64,000 nucleotides of DNA from Actinobacteria bacterium OK074 (GTDB taxonomy: Bacteria > Actinomycetota > Actinomycetes > Streptomycetales > Streptomycetaceae). The position numbers and the translations under genes were made by a program. The DNA lies in assembly GCA_001298575.1 (NCBI GenBank), contig LJCV01000011.1, forward strand, positions 1 to 64,000. The letters run 5' to 3'. Below the pieces are notes generated by a model that saw nothing but the letters and a program-made list of their open reading frames with translations, did not search any database and had not been told where the DNA came from. Shown piece by piece: positions 15,965 through 24,060 of this stretch; within the stretch, counting starts at the first letter, position 1; every line of letters starts with the position of its first letter.

Positions 15965-16631
15965 GCGGGACGCGGCCCGGGAGCCCCGTGCGGTCGCCGG
16001 TGCGCGGGAGCCGGTGCGGGAGCGCGCCCCGGCGGGCGCCACGGCCACCGGCCGCCCCCGTAACCGCCTGGACCAGCCCCGGGCGCCCCGGCGACGGCTC
16101 CTGCCCGAGTACGACCCGGAGGCGTTCGGACGGCTGTCCGAGCGCATCGCGCGGTTCCTGGGCACCGGGCGGTTCATCGTCTGGATGACGATCGTCATCA
16201 TCGCCTGGGTGCTGTGGAACATCTTCGCCCCGCGCGCCCTGCGCTTCGACAACTACCCGTTCATCTTCCTGACCCTGATGCTGTCCCTCCAAGCCTCCTA
16301 CGCCGCCCCGCTGATCCTGCTCGCGCAGAACCGGCAGGACGACCGCGACCGGGTCAACCTCGAACAGGACCGCAAGCAGAACGAGCGCTCCATCGCCGAC
16401 ACCGAGTACCTCACCCGGGAGATCGCCGCCCTGCGCATCGGGCTCGGCGAGGTCGCCACGCGCGACTGGATCCGCTCCGAACTCCAGGACATGATCAAGG
16501 AGTTGGAGGAGCGCCGGCACGCCGACGGCCACCCCGCACCGCGTCCGACCAGCCCCGCGGGCGGTCATCCGCGCGCCCCCGGCGTATTCCCGCCGGAGCC
16601 GTCCGGCGGGCGTGACGTAGACGACCGTTGA
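15954..16631 (+). CDS. DUF1003 membrane protein
   Basis: A 225-residue protein starting at ATG 15954, overlapping the MgtE-N gene by 11 bp and so translationally coupled to it. The basic N-terminus (about 60 residues) is followed by the DUF1003 core: LSERIARFLGTGRFIVWMTI, TM1 VIIAWVLWNIF, FDNYPFIFLTLMLSLQASYA, TM2, APLILLAQNRQDDRDR and a coiled helix VNLEQDRKQNERSIADTEYL. ALRIGLGEVATRDWIRSEL and a Pro-rich tail end the protein. DUF1003 proteins have unknown function. Pairing with an MgtE-type sensor recurs in actinobacteria by my recollection and suggests a role in Mg2+ homeostasis. Confidence 0.85.
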   Translation: MAPERDAAREPRAVAGAREPVRERAPAGATATGRPRNRLDQPRAPRRRLLPEYDPEAFGRLSERIARFLGTGRFIVWMTIVIIAWVLWNIFAPRALRFDNYPFIFLTLMLSLQASYAAPLILLAQNRQDDRDRVNLEQDRKQNERSIADTEYLTREIAALRIGLGEVATRDWIRSELQDMIKELEERRHADGHPAPRPTSPAGGHPRAPGVFPPEPSGGRDVDDR

Positions 16632-16674
16632 CAGGCTTACCTGGGGCCGTGCCCAGCGCCGTACCATCGACACC

Positions 16675-17808
16675 ATGGTTACGGAAGACGCGGTGCGCGA
16701 GGCACTGTCGACGGTGAACGACCCCGAGATCCACCGGCCCATCACCGAGTTGGGGATGGTCAAATCGGTCGGGATCGGCGCGGACGGCGCGGTCGCGGTC
16801 ACGGTGTACCTGACGGTCTCCGGCTGCCCCATGCGGGACACGATCACGCAGCGCGTCACGGAGGCGGTCTCCGGGGTCGAGGGCGTCACGCGCGTGGACG
16901 TGACCCTCGACGTGATGAGCGACGAACAGCGCAAGGAGCTGGCGACGGCCCTGCGCGGCGGCCAGACCGAACGCGAGGTCCCCTTCGCGAAACCGGGCTC
17001 CCTCACGCGCGTGTACGCGGTCGCGTCCGGCAAGGGCGGCGTCGGCAAGTCCTCGGTGACGGTGAACCTGGCGGCGGCGATGGCGGCCGACGGCCTCAAG
17101 GTCGGCGTCGTGGACGCGGACATCTACGGCCACAGCGTGCCGCGCATGCTGGGCGCGGACGGCCTTCCCACCCAGGTCGAGAACATGATCATGCCGCCGT
17201 CCGCGCACGGCGTGAAGGTCATCTCGATCGGCATGTTCACCCCCGGCAACGCCCCGGTCGTCTGGCGCGGCCCGATGCTCCACCGCGCCCTCCAGCAGTT
17301 CCTCTCGGACGTCTACTGGGGCGACCTGGACGTACTGCTCCTGGACCTGCCCCCGGGCACGGGCGACATCGCCATCTCGGTGGCCCAACTGGTGCCGAAC
17401 GCGGAGATCCTGGTGGTCACCACCCCGCAGCAGGCGGCGGCCGAGGTGGCCGAACGCGCGGGTTCCATCGCCGTCCAGACGCACCAGAAGATCGTGGGCG
17501 TCGTCGAGAACATGGCGGGCCTGCCCTGCCCGCACTGCGGCGAGATGGTCGACGTCTTCGGCACCGGCGGCGGCCAGTCCGTCGCCGACGGCCTCACCCG
17601 CACGACGGGCGCGACGGTCCCCGTCCTCGGCTCCATCCCCATCGACGTCCGCCTCCGCGAGGGCGGCGACGACGGCAAGCCGGTGGTGTTGTCCGACCCC
17701 GACTCCCCCGCGGGCACCGCGCTGCGGGCCATCGCGGGGAAGCTGGGAGGACGACAGCGGGGGTTGGCGGGAATGGCTCTGGGGATCACACCGCGGAACA
17801 AGTTCTAG
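16675..17808 (+). CDS. mrp: Mrp/ApbC P-loop Fe-S cluster carrier
   Basis: A 377-residue protein starting at ATG 16675. The N-terminal MIP18-like domain (residues 1-95) has VNDPEIHRPITELGMVKSV and SGCPMRDTI. The P-loop NTPase follows with the deviant Walker A GKGGVGKS (119-126, Lys in the second position as in MinD/ArsA). VDADIYGHSVPRMLG, DLPPGTGDI and the C-terminal cluster-ligand motif CPHC (GLPCPHCGEMVDVFG) complete the set. It binds and transfers [4Fe-4S] clusters in the cytosol. It follows the DUF1003 gene by 43 bp and may be in the same transcript. In M. tuberculosis mrp (Rv1229c) is likewise near tatB and sigE. The last codons are duplicated downstream. Confidence 0.92.
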   Translation: MVTEDAVREALSTVNDPEIHRPITELGMVKSVGIGADGAVAVTVYLTVSGCPMRDTITQRVTEAVSGVEGVTRVDVTLDVMSDEQRKELATALRGGQTEREVPFAKPGSLTRVYAVASGKGGVGKSSVTVNLAAAMAADGLKVGVVDADIYGHSVPRMLGADGLPTQVENMIMPPSAHGVKVISIGMFTPGNAPVVWRGPMLHRALQQFLSDVYWGDLDVLLLDLPPGTGDIAISVAQLVPNAEILVVTTPQQAAAEVAERAGSIAVQTHQKIVGVVENMAGLPCPHCGEMVDVFGTGGGQSVADGLTRTTGATVPVLGSIPIDVRLREGGDDGKPVVLSDPDSPAGTALRAIAGKLGGRQRGLAGMALGITPRNKF

Positions 17809-17846
17809 GGGAACAGCGGAACAAGTTCTAGCGGAACAAGTTCCAG
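17794..17846 (+). repeat. Three copies of CGGAACAAGTTCTAG over the mrp stop
   Basis: Copies lie at 17794-17808 (encoding the C-terminus and the TAG stop), 17817-17831 and 17832-17846 (one mismatch). Each unit also contains the inverted repeat GAAC-AA-GTTC. Confidence 0.75.
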
Positions 17847-17876
17847 GGGAGTACCCGCTCCCCACCCCTACGGCGA

Positions 17877-17903
17877 AGGGGCGCCACCGCGACGGCGCCC
17901 CCT
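17877..17903. terminator. Terminator between convergent genes
   Basis: GGGGCGCC (17878-17885) pairs with GGCGCCCC (17894-17901), eight base pairs around ACCGCGAC. It lies between mrp and the leftward 220-residue protein gene. Confidence 0.65.
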
Positions 17904-17906
17904 CAC

Positions 17907-18569
17907 CTACGCGTAGGCGCCGATGTCCTTCACCACGGCGAACCCCAGCCCGTACGCACTCATCCCCCGCCCGTACGCCCCCACATGAACCCCCGCCGCG
18001 GTGGACCCCGCGAGCACCCACCCGAACTCGGACTCCCGGTAGTGGAACGGCGTGGGAACGCCGTCGACCGGCAGCGACAGCGTCGCCCAGTCCTCCCCGC
18101 CCAAGTCGTCGGCCAGGACCCACGCCGTCTCGGTCTGCTGCTCCAGCCAGTCGTCCCGCAGGGAGTGGTCCATCTGCCCGGGCCAGGTCACGGAGAGCAG
18201 TCCGACCCCCGCGAGCCAGGCCGCGGACGACACCGAGGTGGCCTCCAGCAGCCCCGTACCGTCCGGGCTGCGCCGTACGGGATGGGCGGCGACGGTGACC
18301 ACGACCGCGAACCGCTCCTTGTCGTCCTCGGCAATCGCCTCGTGGCGTACGGACGGCTCGACGCCGTGGCCGATGGAACCGTGCTCGACGGCACCGTCGG
18401 CCGCCGCGCCCACCTGCATGAGCCACCGCGGGCCCGTGAACGCCTCGTCGAGGCCGTACCAGGGGAAGGGTGCCCGCAGGTAGCCGTCGACCGTACGCCG
18501 GGCGGAGGGAACGGGTTGTCCGCCCTCCGCGGCCGGCGCCTGTGCGCCCACCCGACTCGTCGTCTCCAT
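17907..18569 (-). CDS. Hypothetical protein, 220 residues
   Basis: It starts at ATG 18569 (METTSRVGAQAPAAEGGQPV). The body has regular alternating strands: GYLRAPFPWYGLDEAFTGPR, MQVGAAADGAVEHGSIGHG, RFAVVVTVAAHPVRR, WLAGVGLLSVTWPGQMD, FHYRESEFGWVLAGSTAAGV, ending VHVGAYGRGMSAYGLGFAVV. There is no signal peptide and no membrane helix. I do not recognise a domain, although the beta-rich pattern with many Gly/Trp resembles a sandwich. It is separately transcribed between mrp (convergent) and tatB (same strand). The 237 bp upstream, 18570-18806, contain a moderately AT-rich patch near 18635-18675, likely its promoter. Confidence 0.7.
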   Translation of the reverse strand: METTSRVGAQAPAAEGGQPVPSARRTVDGYLRAPFPWYGLDEAFTGPRWLMQVGAAADGAVEHGSIGHGVEPSVRHEAIAEDDKERFAVVVTVAAHPVRRSPDGTGLLEATSVSSAAWLAGVGLLSVTWPGQMDHSLRDDWLEQQTETAWVLADDLGGEDWATLSLPVDGVPTPFHYRESEFGWVLAGSTAAGVHVGAYGRGMSAYGLGFAVVKDIGAYA

Positions 18570-18806
18570 GTGCCCGGACGCCTCCTTGCTCTGGTCGGAC
18601 CGGAGCGGCCCGCCCCCCTCGGGCGTCCTACGCTCTCGAAAACGGTCCGCACTACCAACTGGGCAGCATAACCACAGCCCTCCGACAGGCAGCGAAACGG
18701 CTGGCGCACAGAGGTCGCACGCGTCGCAATCAGGCCGCTCACACCCCTGGCACGGACGTGATCGTCGTCACGTGCGCCCCGCTCGACGGCCCGGCCCCCG
18801 CAGGGA

Positions 18807-19253
18807 TCAGGTCGCGTCCGCGTCGAACGGAGGCCGCTCGTCCGGGTCGGGCTTCTTGGCCATGTCGACCTTGGTGGCGGTGGACGAGGCGGAACCCGAG
18901 GCGGACGAGGAGGAGTCGCTCTCGCGGCCGTTGACCGCGTCCGTGACCTCCGCCATCTCCTTCTTCAGGTCGATGCCGTCGAATCCGTTGCGGATCTCCT
19001 TGAGCCCCAGCTCGTCGTTGTCCAGCTGCTTGCGGATGAACGTCTTGGGGTTGAGGTCCTCGAACTCGAAGTCCTTGAACTCCGGGCCCAGCTCGCTGCG
19101 GATGTCCGCCTTGGCGCTCTCGGAGAACTCGCGGATCTTGCGGATCGTCCGCATGACGTCCTGGATGACCTTGGGGAGCTTGTCCGGACCGAACACGAGC
19201 ACGGCAAGGACGATGATCGTCACCAGCTCTAGCGGTCCTATGTCATTGAACAC
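18807..19253 (-). CDS. tatB: Twin-arginine translocase subunit TatB
   Basis: A 148-residue TatB with GTG start at 19253 (VFNDIGPLELVTIIVLAVLV). It has one N-terminal membrane helix (residues 4-20), the conserved hinge FGPDKLP, and the amphipathic helix KVIQDVMRTIRKIREFSESA. A charged tail follows (ELGPEFKDFEFEDLNPKTFI, then SSSSASGSASSTATKV). TatB with TatC forms the receptor that recognises twin-arginine signal peptides at the membrane. It lies downstream of the sigma/anti-sigma pair in the same direction, as in M. tuberculosis (Rv1221-Rv1224). There is a 325-bp gap before it and no protease gene between. Confidence 0.92.
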   Translation of the reverse strand: MFNDIGPLELVTIIVLAVLVFGPDKLPKVIQDVMRTIRKIREFSESAKADIRSELGPEFKDFEFEDLNPKTFIRKQLDNDELGLKEIRNGFDGIDLKKEMAEVTDAVNGRESDSSSSASGSASSTATKVDMAKKPDPDERPPFDADAT

Positions 19254-19459
19254 CTGAAGCTCCTTGCGATGTCCTCGGTCCCCGGCCCTCGGGAGTCGTC
19301 GGAGGTCTTCCGTGGTCCGGGCCGAATCCACGGTACCCGGCGATCCCCGCCGACCGGTACCGTCCCGCGACGCCGGACCGGTCCGCGCATGCGGTTTTCC
19401 CGCCCGTTTGCCTGGTGGTACGGGGTCTCGACCAACACCTGTGAGGTTGTTGTCAGTCT

Positions 19460-19486
19460 CTGTACATGCTCTGTACGACGCTGTAC
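19460..19486. promoter_or_regulatory. Three CTGTAC repeats upstream of tatB
   Basis: CTGTAC occurs at 19460, 19471 and 19481 (spacings 11 and 10 bp). Two of the three are part of the self-complementary TGTACA. They are in the 325-bp region between the anti-sigma gene and tatB, about 210 bp before the tatB start. A candidate operator; the rest of 19254-19578 shows no gene. Confidence 0.4.
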
Positions 19487-19578
19487 AGGCACCGCACGTT
19501 TCAACGACCGTACGACCGGCGGGTAAGGCCGGACCCGGAAGGTAAGGAAAGCAGCCGGGCGGGATAACGGCCGAGGTG

Positions 19579-20775
19579 TCAGTTCGTGTCGGGCGGCGAG
19601 GCCGACGGGGACGACATCGGCTGGGGCGAGGGCAGCAACCCGGCCGTGACGGAGTCCGGGTCGGTGACCACGGTGTCCGACGTGAGCGGGGTGGTGTCGG
19701 TGAGCGGGCGTATGAGGGGGGACATCGCGGCGGCACCGGCCACCACGGGCGCGGTGAGCGTGTGCATGACCTCCAGGGCCCGGCTGTCGCTCTCGGAGCC
19801 CGTGGCGCCGTCCCCAGTGTCCTGGGAGGCCGCCGGGGAGGGGATTCCGGGCAGCAGCGGCGCGGACGCCCGTATCGAGGCCACGGGGGTCTCGCCGGGC
19901 ATGCGCCGCCCCTGGCCGAGCACCGCGGACCCCGCCAGTCCGGTACGACGGCGCTGGCTGTCGGGTGCCGCGGCGGAGCCCGAGCCCGGGGGGCGGACCG
20001 GCGTCACGTTGCTGCCCGTGCCCGAGCCGCCGCGCGCGTCGGCCGCCGTGTCGGTCGTGGTCACGCCGGAGACTCCGCCGAGGGTGATCGCGGCCAGCGA
20101 CACCGCCCCGGCGGCGACGAACACGAACCGCATCCCGAAGGACGAGGACCGCTCGGTGTCGGGGCGCCCGACGTGGTGGATCCGGAAGCCCCGGCCACCG
20201 GGCAGCTCGGGAGCGCCGGGCAGGGCGGACTCGTCGGCCGGGGGCAGGCCGGTGCCGTGCGGGCCGGCCGGGTCGTAGCCGAAGGGCTCGTCCGGGAGTT
20301 CGGGGACGGCGAAGGCGCCGGTGCCGCCGAGGAAGCCGGTGGACCGGCCGGGGAAACCGGGAAAGCCGGAGAACCCGGAGAACACCGACGGCCTGGCGGG
20401 CCGGGAGCCCTTGGCCGCGCCGGGCGGCCGACCGCCGCCCGGCAGTCTGCCGCCGAACACTCCCCCGGTCAGCGGCGAACCACCGCTGTCACTGCCGTTG
20501 TCGCCGTCGCCCTCGGTGTCGCCGCCCCCGGGCAGCCCCTGGAGGCGGGCCAGGAAGCTCTCGGAGGGCGGTGGCGGGGCCACCTCCGCGAAGACGTTCT
20601 TCAGCCGCCGCTGGGCGTCCGCCTCCGCCTTGCACTTGGGGCAGGTGGCCAGGTGGGCCAGGACACGCTCGCGCGACTCATGACCGAGTTCCCCGTCCAC
20701 GAGGGCGGAGAGGCGGTCTCCCAGGTGTTCGGCGGCCACCCGGCGTTCGGCTGAGTTCGACCGAGATCCACTCAC
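19579..20775 (-). CDS. Anti-sigma factor (zinc-binding, RseA-like)
   Basis: A 398-residue protein whose ATG start (20775) overlaps the sigma gene stop by 4 bp. Residues 1-60 hold the anti-sigma zinc-finger (zf-HC2): [20 protein letters not shown], then [20 protein letters not shown], i.e. H-x3-C-x2-C with CPKC. A long Gly/Pro-rich linker (about 75-230) is followed by one membrane helix ([20 protein letters not shown], about 255-275) and an exported Ser/Thr-rich domain. It should hold the neighbouring ECF sigma factor inactive at the membrane (Rv1222 role in M. tuberculosis). The exported domain is much longer than in mycobacteria. Confidence 0.85.
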   Translation of the reverse strand: MSGSRSNSAERRVAAEHLGDRLSALVDGELGHESRERVLAHLATCPKCKAEADAQRRLKNVFAEVAPPPPSESFLARLQGLPGGGDTEGDGDNGSDSGGSPLTGGVFGGRLPGGGRPPGAAKGSRPARPSVFSGFSGFPGFPGRSTGFLGGTGAFAVPELPDEPFGYDPAGPHGTGLPPADESALPGAPELPGGRGFRIHHVGRPDTERSSSFGMRFVFVAAGAVSLAAITLGGVSGVTTTDTAADARGGSGTGSNVTPVRPPGSGSAAAPDSQRRRTGLAGSAVLGQGRRMPGETPVASIRASAPLLPGIPSPAASQDTGDGATGSESDSRALEVMHTLTAPVVAGAAAMSPLIRPLTDTTPLTSDTVVTDPDSVTAGLLPSPQPMSSPSASPPDTN

Positions 20776-21542
20776 GCGGTCGCGCCCCCTCCTCCCAGTG
20801 CGGGCACGCGGGGCACGAAGGAGCGGCGCTCCTTGCGGGCCTCGGGCGAACGGTGGGCGAGGGCCTTGCGCAGCTGCGAGCGGCCACGGTGGATACGGGA
20901 GCGGACGGTGCCGAGCTTGACGCCGAGGGTCGCGGCGATCTCCTCGTACGACAGTCCCTCGATGTCACAGAGGACGACCGCCGCGCGGAACTCCGGCGCG
21001 AGGGTGTCGAGGGCCTGCTGGACGTCCGCGTCGAAGTGCGCGTCGTTGAAGACCTGCTGGGGGGAGGGCTCGCGGCTGGGCAGGCGCTCGGCCGCGTCCT
21101 CGCCGAGGGCGTCGAAGCGGATGCGCTGCTTGCGCCGGACCATGTCCAGGAAGAGGTTGGTGGTGATGCGGTGCAGCCAGCCCTCGAAGGTGCCGGGCGT
21201 GTACGTGGACAACGAGCGGAAGACCCGGACGAAGACTTCCTGGGTCAGGTCCTCGGCGTCGTGCTGGTTGCCGGTGAGGCGGTAGGCGAGGCGGTAGACC
21301 CGCCCGCTGTGCATGCTGACGATCTCCTCCCAGGTGGGCGGAGTCCACGCCTGGGAATCCGCGTCAGTGGAGAAGGTCGCCGTCTGCGCGGAGTCGGGCG
21401 TACGGATACTGTCAGCGGTGTCGATCACGGATTTCGGCCTGCCCGCCGATCCGAGAAAGCGCCGAAGCACTCCTCCCCGATCCACAGGCGCAGCCGCACC
21501 TCCCCTGTCGGCTCTGGTGGTGTCCAGTGGAGCCCCTACCAT
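20772..21542 (-). CDS. sigE: ECF RNA polymerase sigma factor, SigE type
   Basis: A 256-residue sigma-70 family factor. Region 2 is [20 protein letters not shown] then [20 protein letters not shown] and [19 protein letters not shown]. Region 4 is [20 protein letters not shown] and a helix-turn-helix [21 protein letters not shown] place the start at ATG 21542, four bases after GGGGGAGGT on the coding strand, which gives nearly the length of M. tuberculosis SigE (257). The frame remains open to 21731, with further ATG at 21683 ([14 protein letters not shown]), so longer forms are possible. It overlaps the anti-sigma gene by 4 bp (ATGA). Confidence 0.88.
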   Translation of the reverse strand: MVGAPLDTTRADRGGAAAPVDRGGVLRRFLGSAGRPKSVIDTADSIRTPDSAQTATFSTDADSQAWTPPTWEEIVSMHSGRVYRLAYRLTGNQHDAEDLTQEVFVRVFRSLSTYTPGTFEGWLHRITTNLFLDMVRRKQRIRFDALGEDAAERLPSREPSPQQVFNDAHFDADVQQALDTLAPEFRAAVVLCDIEGLSYEEIAATLGVKLGTVRSRIHRGRSQLRKALAHRSPEARKERRSFVPRVPALGGGGATA

Positions 21543-21830
21543 AGCCACCTCCCCCGTCAGCTCCGGATAAGCGGTTTTACGAGAATTTGATGTGCGGAGA
21601 TCCCGGGCGGACGACAGTGCCGTCCCATACCCGATTTCGCTTCCATATCCGTAGTCGTTCGCGTACGCGCCGTACCGATCCATCTCCCGCCCCCGTCCCG
21701 CTCGGACCCGCTGTGCACGGTGTCTCCACACCGTGTCCCCACGCCCCTTTTAACGACCGGTCCCATCTGCGGGTTCCCGTCGGCAACGGATACAGTCACG
21801 CCCAGGCAACCACGGGGACAGGAGAGGGTC

Positions 21831-22463
21831 ATTACCGGCAACCGGCTGACGGGCTGGGCGTTCGCCGACGCCTTTGTCGCCGAGGACGACGCGCTGCGCT
21901 GGGCCCGGGAACGGGCCCGGGAGGCAGGGCTGCGCTCGGTGTCGCCCGGCGGGGGCGCGGCGCTGCGGTTGCTCGCGGCCACCGTGGACGCCAAGGCCGT
22001 CGCGGAGATCGGCACCGGTACCGGGGTCTCCGGCATCCACCTGCTGCACGGGATGCGGCCGGACGGCGTGCTGACCACCGTGGATCCTGAGCCGGAGCGC
22101 CAGCAGTTCGCCCGGCAGGCGTTCCGCGCCGCGGGCTTCGCCAGCAACCGGGCCCGCTTCATACCGGGCCGCGCCCTGGACGTGCTGCCCCGCCTCGCGG
22201 ACGCCGGCTATGACCTCGTCTTCTGCGACGGCGACCGGCTGGAGTGCCTGGACTACCTCGCTGAATCGTTGCGCCTGCTGCGCCCGGGCGGGCTCGTGGT
22301 CTTCGAGGGCGTCTTCGCCGACGGCCGCACGATCGGCTCGGGCCCGCAGCCCGCGGAGGTCGTACGGCTGCGGGAACTGCTGCGCGCGGTGCGCGAGAGC
22401 CAGGACCTGGTGCCGTCGCTGCTGCCGGTGGGCGACGGGCTGCTGTGCGCGGTCAAGCGCTGA
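21831..22463 (+). CDS. O-methyltransferase (Rv1220c type)
   Basis: A SAM-dependent methyltransferase of 210 residues from the proposed ATT start. Motif I is VAEIGTGTGVSGIHLLHGM (about 62-80). TTVDPEPERQQFARQAFRAA gives the acidic ribose-binding residue. LVFCDGDRLECLDYLAESLR and LLRPGGLVVFEGVF are motifs II and III of the catechol/caffeoyl-CoA OMT family. It is divergent from sigE exactly as in M. tuberculosis. The conserved N-terminus TGNRLTGWAFADAFVAEDDA starts right after ATT 21831, which follows GGAGAGGG (21821-21828). No ATG, GTG or TTG lies in frame between there and GTG 21720, and that extension contains a TTA codon, so ATT is the likely start. Substrate unknown. Confidence 0.85.
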   Translation: MTGNRLTGWAFADAFVAEDDALRWARERAREAGLRSVSPGGGAALRLLAATVDAKAVAEIGTGTGVSGIHLLHGMRPDGVLTTVDPEPERQQFARQAFRAAGFASNRARFIPGRALDVLPRLADAGYDLVFCDGDRLECLDYLAESLRLLRPGGLVVFEGVFADGRTIGSGPQPAEVVRLRELLRAVRESQDLVPSLLPVGDGLLCAVKR

Positions 22464-22537
22464 CCGCTCGACGCGGGTAGGACTCTGGGCAGGGCGCGCG
22501 CGTGGGCCGCGTGGGCACGGGAAAACAATTCGGAAAA

Positions 22538-22577
22538 CAGCCGCGCCCCGGCACCGCGTACGGTGCCGGGGCGGCTG
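22538..22577. terminator. Bidirectional terminator
   Basis: Twelve perfect pairs, 22545-22556 with 22561-22572 (loop CGTA), are extended by CAGCC/GGCTG across a two-base bulge. The hairpin is flanked by AAAA on the left and AAA on the right, so it suits both the rightward OMT gene and the leftward DUF3117 gene. Confidence 0.88.
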
Positions 22578-22606
22578 AAAGGGTTGACTCGGGTTCCGCT
22601 CGTGCG

Positions 22607-22774
22607 TCAGCCGACGACCTTCTTGAGAGCGTCGCCAAGGGCGTCGGCCTCGTCAGGGGTCAGCTCGACGACGAGCCGACCGCCGCCTTCGAGCGGAACG
22701 CGCATGACGATGCCCCGCCCCTCCTTGGTCACCTCGAGCGGGCCATCGCCCGTCCGCGGCTTCATGGCCGCCAT
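22607..22774 (-). CDS. DUF3117 family protein
   Basis: A 55-residue protein starting at ATG 22774, seven bases after GGAAGGGG on the coding strand. The sequence MAAMKPRTGDGPLEVTKEGR then GIVMRVPLEGGGRLVVELTP and ALGDALKKVVG is the full DUF3117 pattern, a small actinobacterial family of unknown function predicted as a short beta-hairpin plus helix. M. tuberculosis has its counterpart (Rv1211) in the same sigE-folP2 block, supporting the synteny. Confidence 0.9.
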   Translation of the reverse strand: MAAMKPRTGDGPLEVTKEGRGIVMRVPLEGGGRLVVELTPDEADALGDALKKVVG

Positions 22775-23207
22775 GCTCGTTCCCCTTCCTGAAACCAGCT
22801 CATCGTCAGCCGACGGCCCCCTCTTGAAGGGCACGCGATCCGTCTGGGACGCGCGGCACCGGCATCGAACACATTGCTTCCAGGCCATTATCCCGCATCT
22901 CAGGACCCGATGACCAACATCGGTTGGCATCGCTTGGGCAACGCGCCCGAGCAAAACCACTCAATTCGGTGGTGTGACTGCGATACTCCGCGGCTTTCGG
23001 CACTTCCGCCGTCCGGATGAAGGGGGTCCGAGGGCGGCCCGGGGGCGGGAAATTCTTTGACGCAGGTCACACCGCACCACCGGCACATCCCCGATGATCT
23101 CCGCCATGCTGTGTCCTGGACTGTTTCCCGAAGTCGCCCCATGGACACGGGCAGTCACGTACGACCGCGTACGCCCACAGGAGCCGCGACACCGGAGGGG
23201 AACCGCC
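22775..23207. other. Divergent intergenic region, no gene seen
   Basis: These 433 bp separate the DUF3117 and crotonase genes. Visible items are an AT-richer patch (22960-23000) with ACCACTCAATTCGGTGGT, an imperfect inverted repeat ACCAC/GTGGT, and TTTGACGCAGGTCACACC (23055-23072) as a possible -35 area for the crotonase. Confidence 0.45.
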
Positions 23208-23999
23208 ATGGCCGACACCGTGCTCTACGAGGTGAGCGACGGGCTCGCGACGATCACGCTGAACCGCCCCGAGGCGATGAACGCGCTCAGCGTCGCCACG
23301 AAGGTCGCGCTGCGGGAAGTCGTCGAGACCGCTGCCACCGACACCGCCGTACGGGCGATTCTGCTCACCGCGGCCGGGGAGCGGGCGTTCTGTGTGGGCC
23401 AGGACCTCAAGGAGCACATCGGGCTCCTCGCGCAGGACCCGGCGCAGACCATGACGACCGTGCGCGAGCACTACAACCCGATCGTGCGGGCGCTGACGCA
23501 GGCGCCGAAGCCCGTGGTCGCCGGGGTGAACGGGGTCGCGGCCGGGGCCGGCTTCGGCTTCGCGCTCGCCGCGGACTACCGGGTCGTGGCCGACACGGCT
23601 TCCTTCAACACGTCGTTCGCGGGGGTCGCCCTGACCGCGGACTCGGGGGTGTCCTGGACGCTTCCCCGGGTGGTGGGGCCGGGGCGGGCCGCGGATCTGC
23701 TGCTCTTTCCGCGGAACATCTCGGCCCAGGAGGCGTACGAGTTGGGGATCGCCAACCGGGTCGTTCCCTCTGCGGAGTTGCGGGTCGAGGCGGAGAAGGT
23801 CGCGCGGAAGCTGGCCGCCGGGCCGACCGTGGCCTATGCGGCGCTGAAGGAGGCCGTGGCGTTCGGGGCCTCCCACTCCCTGGAGGAGACCCTGGAGAAG
23901 GAGGACGAGTTGCAGACGCTGGCCGGGGCCTCCGAGGACCATGGGATCGCTGTGCGGGCGTTTGTGAACAAGGAGAAGCCCGTTTATCTGGGGCGGTGA
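23208..23999 (+). CDS. Enoyl-CoA hydratase/isomerase (crotonase) family
   Basis: A 263-residue crotonase starting at ATG 23208 behind GGAGGGGAA. The oxyanion-hole segments are ERAFCVGQDLKEH (about 63-75) and NGVAAGAGFGFALAADYRVV (about 105-124). In the position of the two catalytic Glu residues of hydratases it has FNTSFAGVALTADSGVSWTL, where ADSG places Asp in the second site and the first Glu is missing. This is the pattern of PaaG-type isomerases (ring-opened oxepin-CoA isomerase or delta3,delta2-enoyl-CoA isomerase) and not of a classic hydratase. It is probably involved in phenylacetate or fatty-acid CoA metabolism. It is a single gene. Confidence 0.82.
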   Translation: MADTVLYEVSDGLATITLNRPEAMNALSVATKVALREVVETAATDTAVRAILLTAAGERAFCVGQDLKEHIGLLAQDPAQTMTTVREHYNPIVRALTQAPKPVVAGVNGVAAGAGFGFALAADYRVVADTASFNTSFAGVALTADSGVSWTLPRVVGPGRAADLLLFPRNISAQEAYELGIANRVVPSAELRVEAEKVARKLAAGPTVAYAALKEAVAFGASHSLEETLEKEDELQTLAGASEDHGIAVRAFVNKEKPVYLGR

Positions 24000-24016
24000 T
24001 CGTTCGTACGGACGGT

Positions 24017-24060
24017 GCGGGTTCGTCGTGGCTGCTCGCGCCGTTCCGTGCGTCCCTAAA
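24017..24060. repeat. Partial copy of a dispersed intergenic repeat
   Basis: CGTCGTGGcTGCTCGCGCC...GCGTCCCTAAA recurs in longer form at 34085-34152. It resembles a short GC-rich repeat I recall as common between Streptomyces genes (GTCGTGGCTG-CTCGCGC). Confidence 0.5.

Noticed and set aside
20571..21590. Long rightward frame opposite the sigma/anti-sigma genes
   Set aside because: Antisense shadow: no ribosome site, no domain, and the leftward frames show clear sigma and anti-sigma motifs with a 4-bp overlap.
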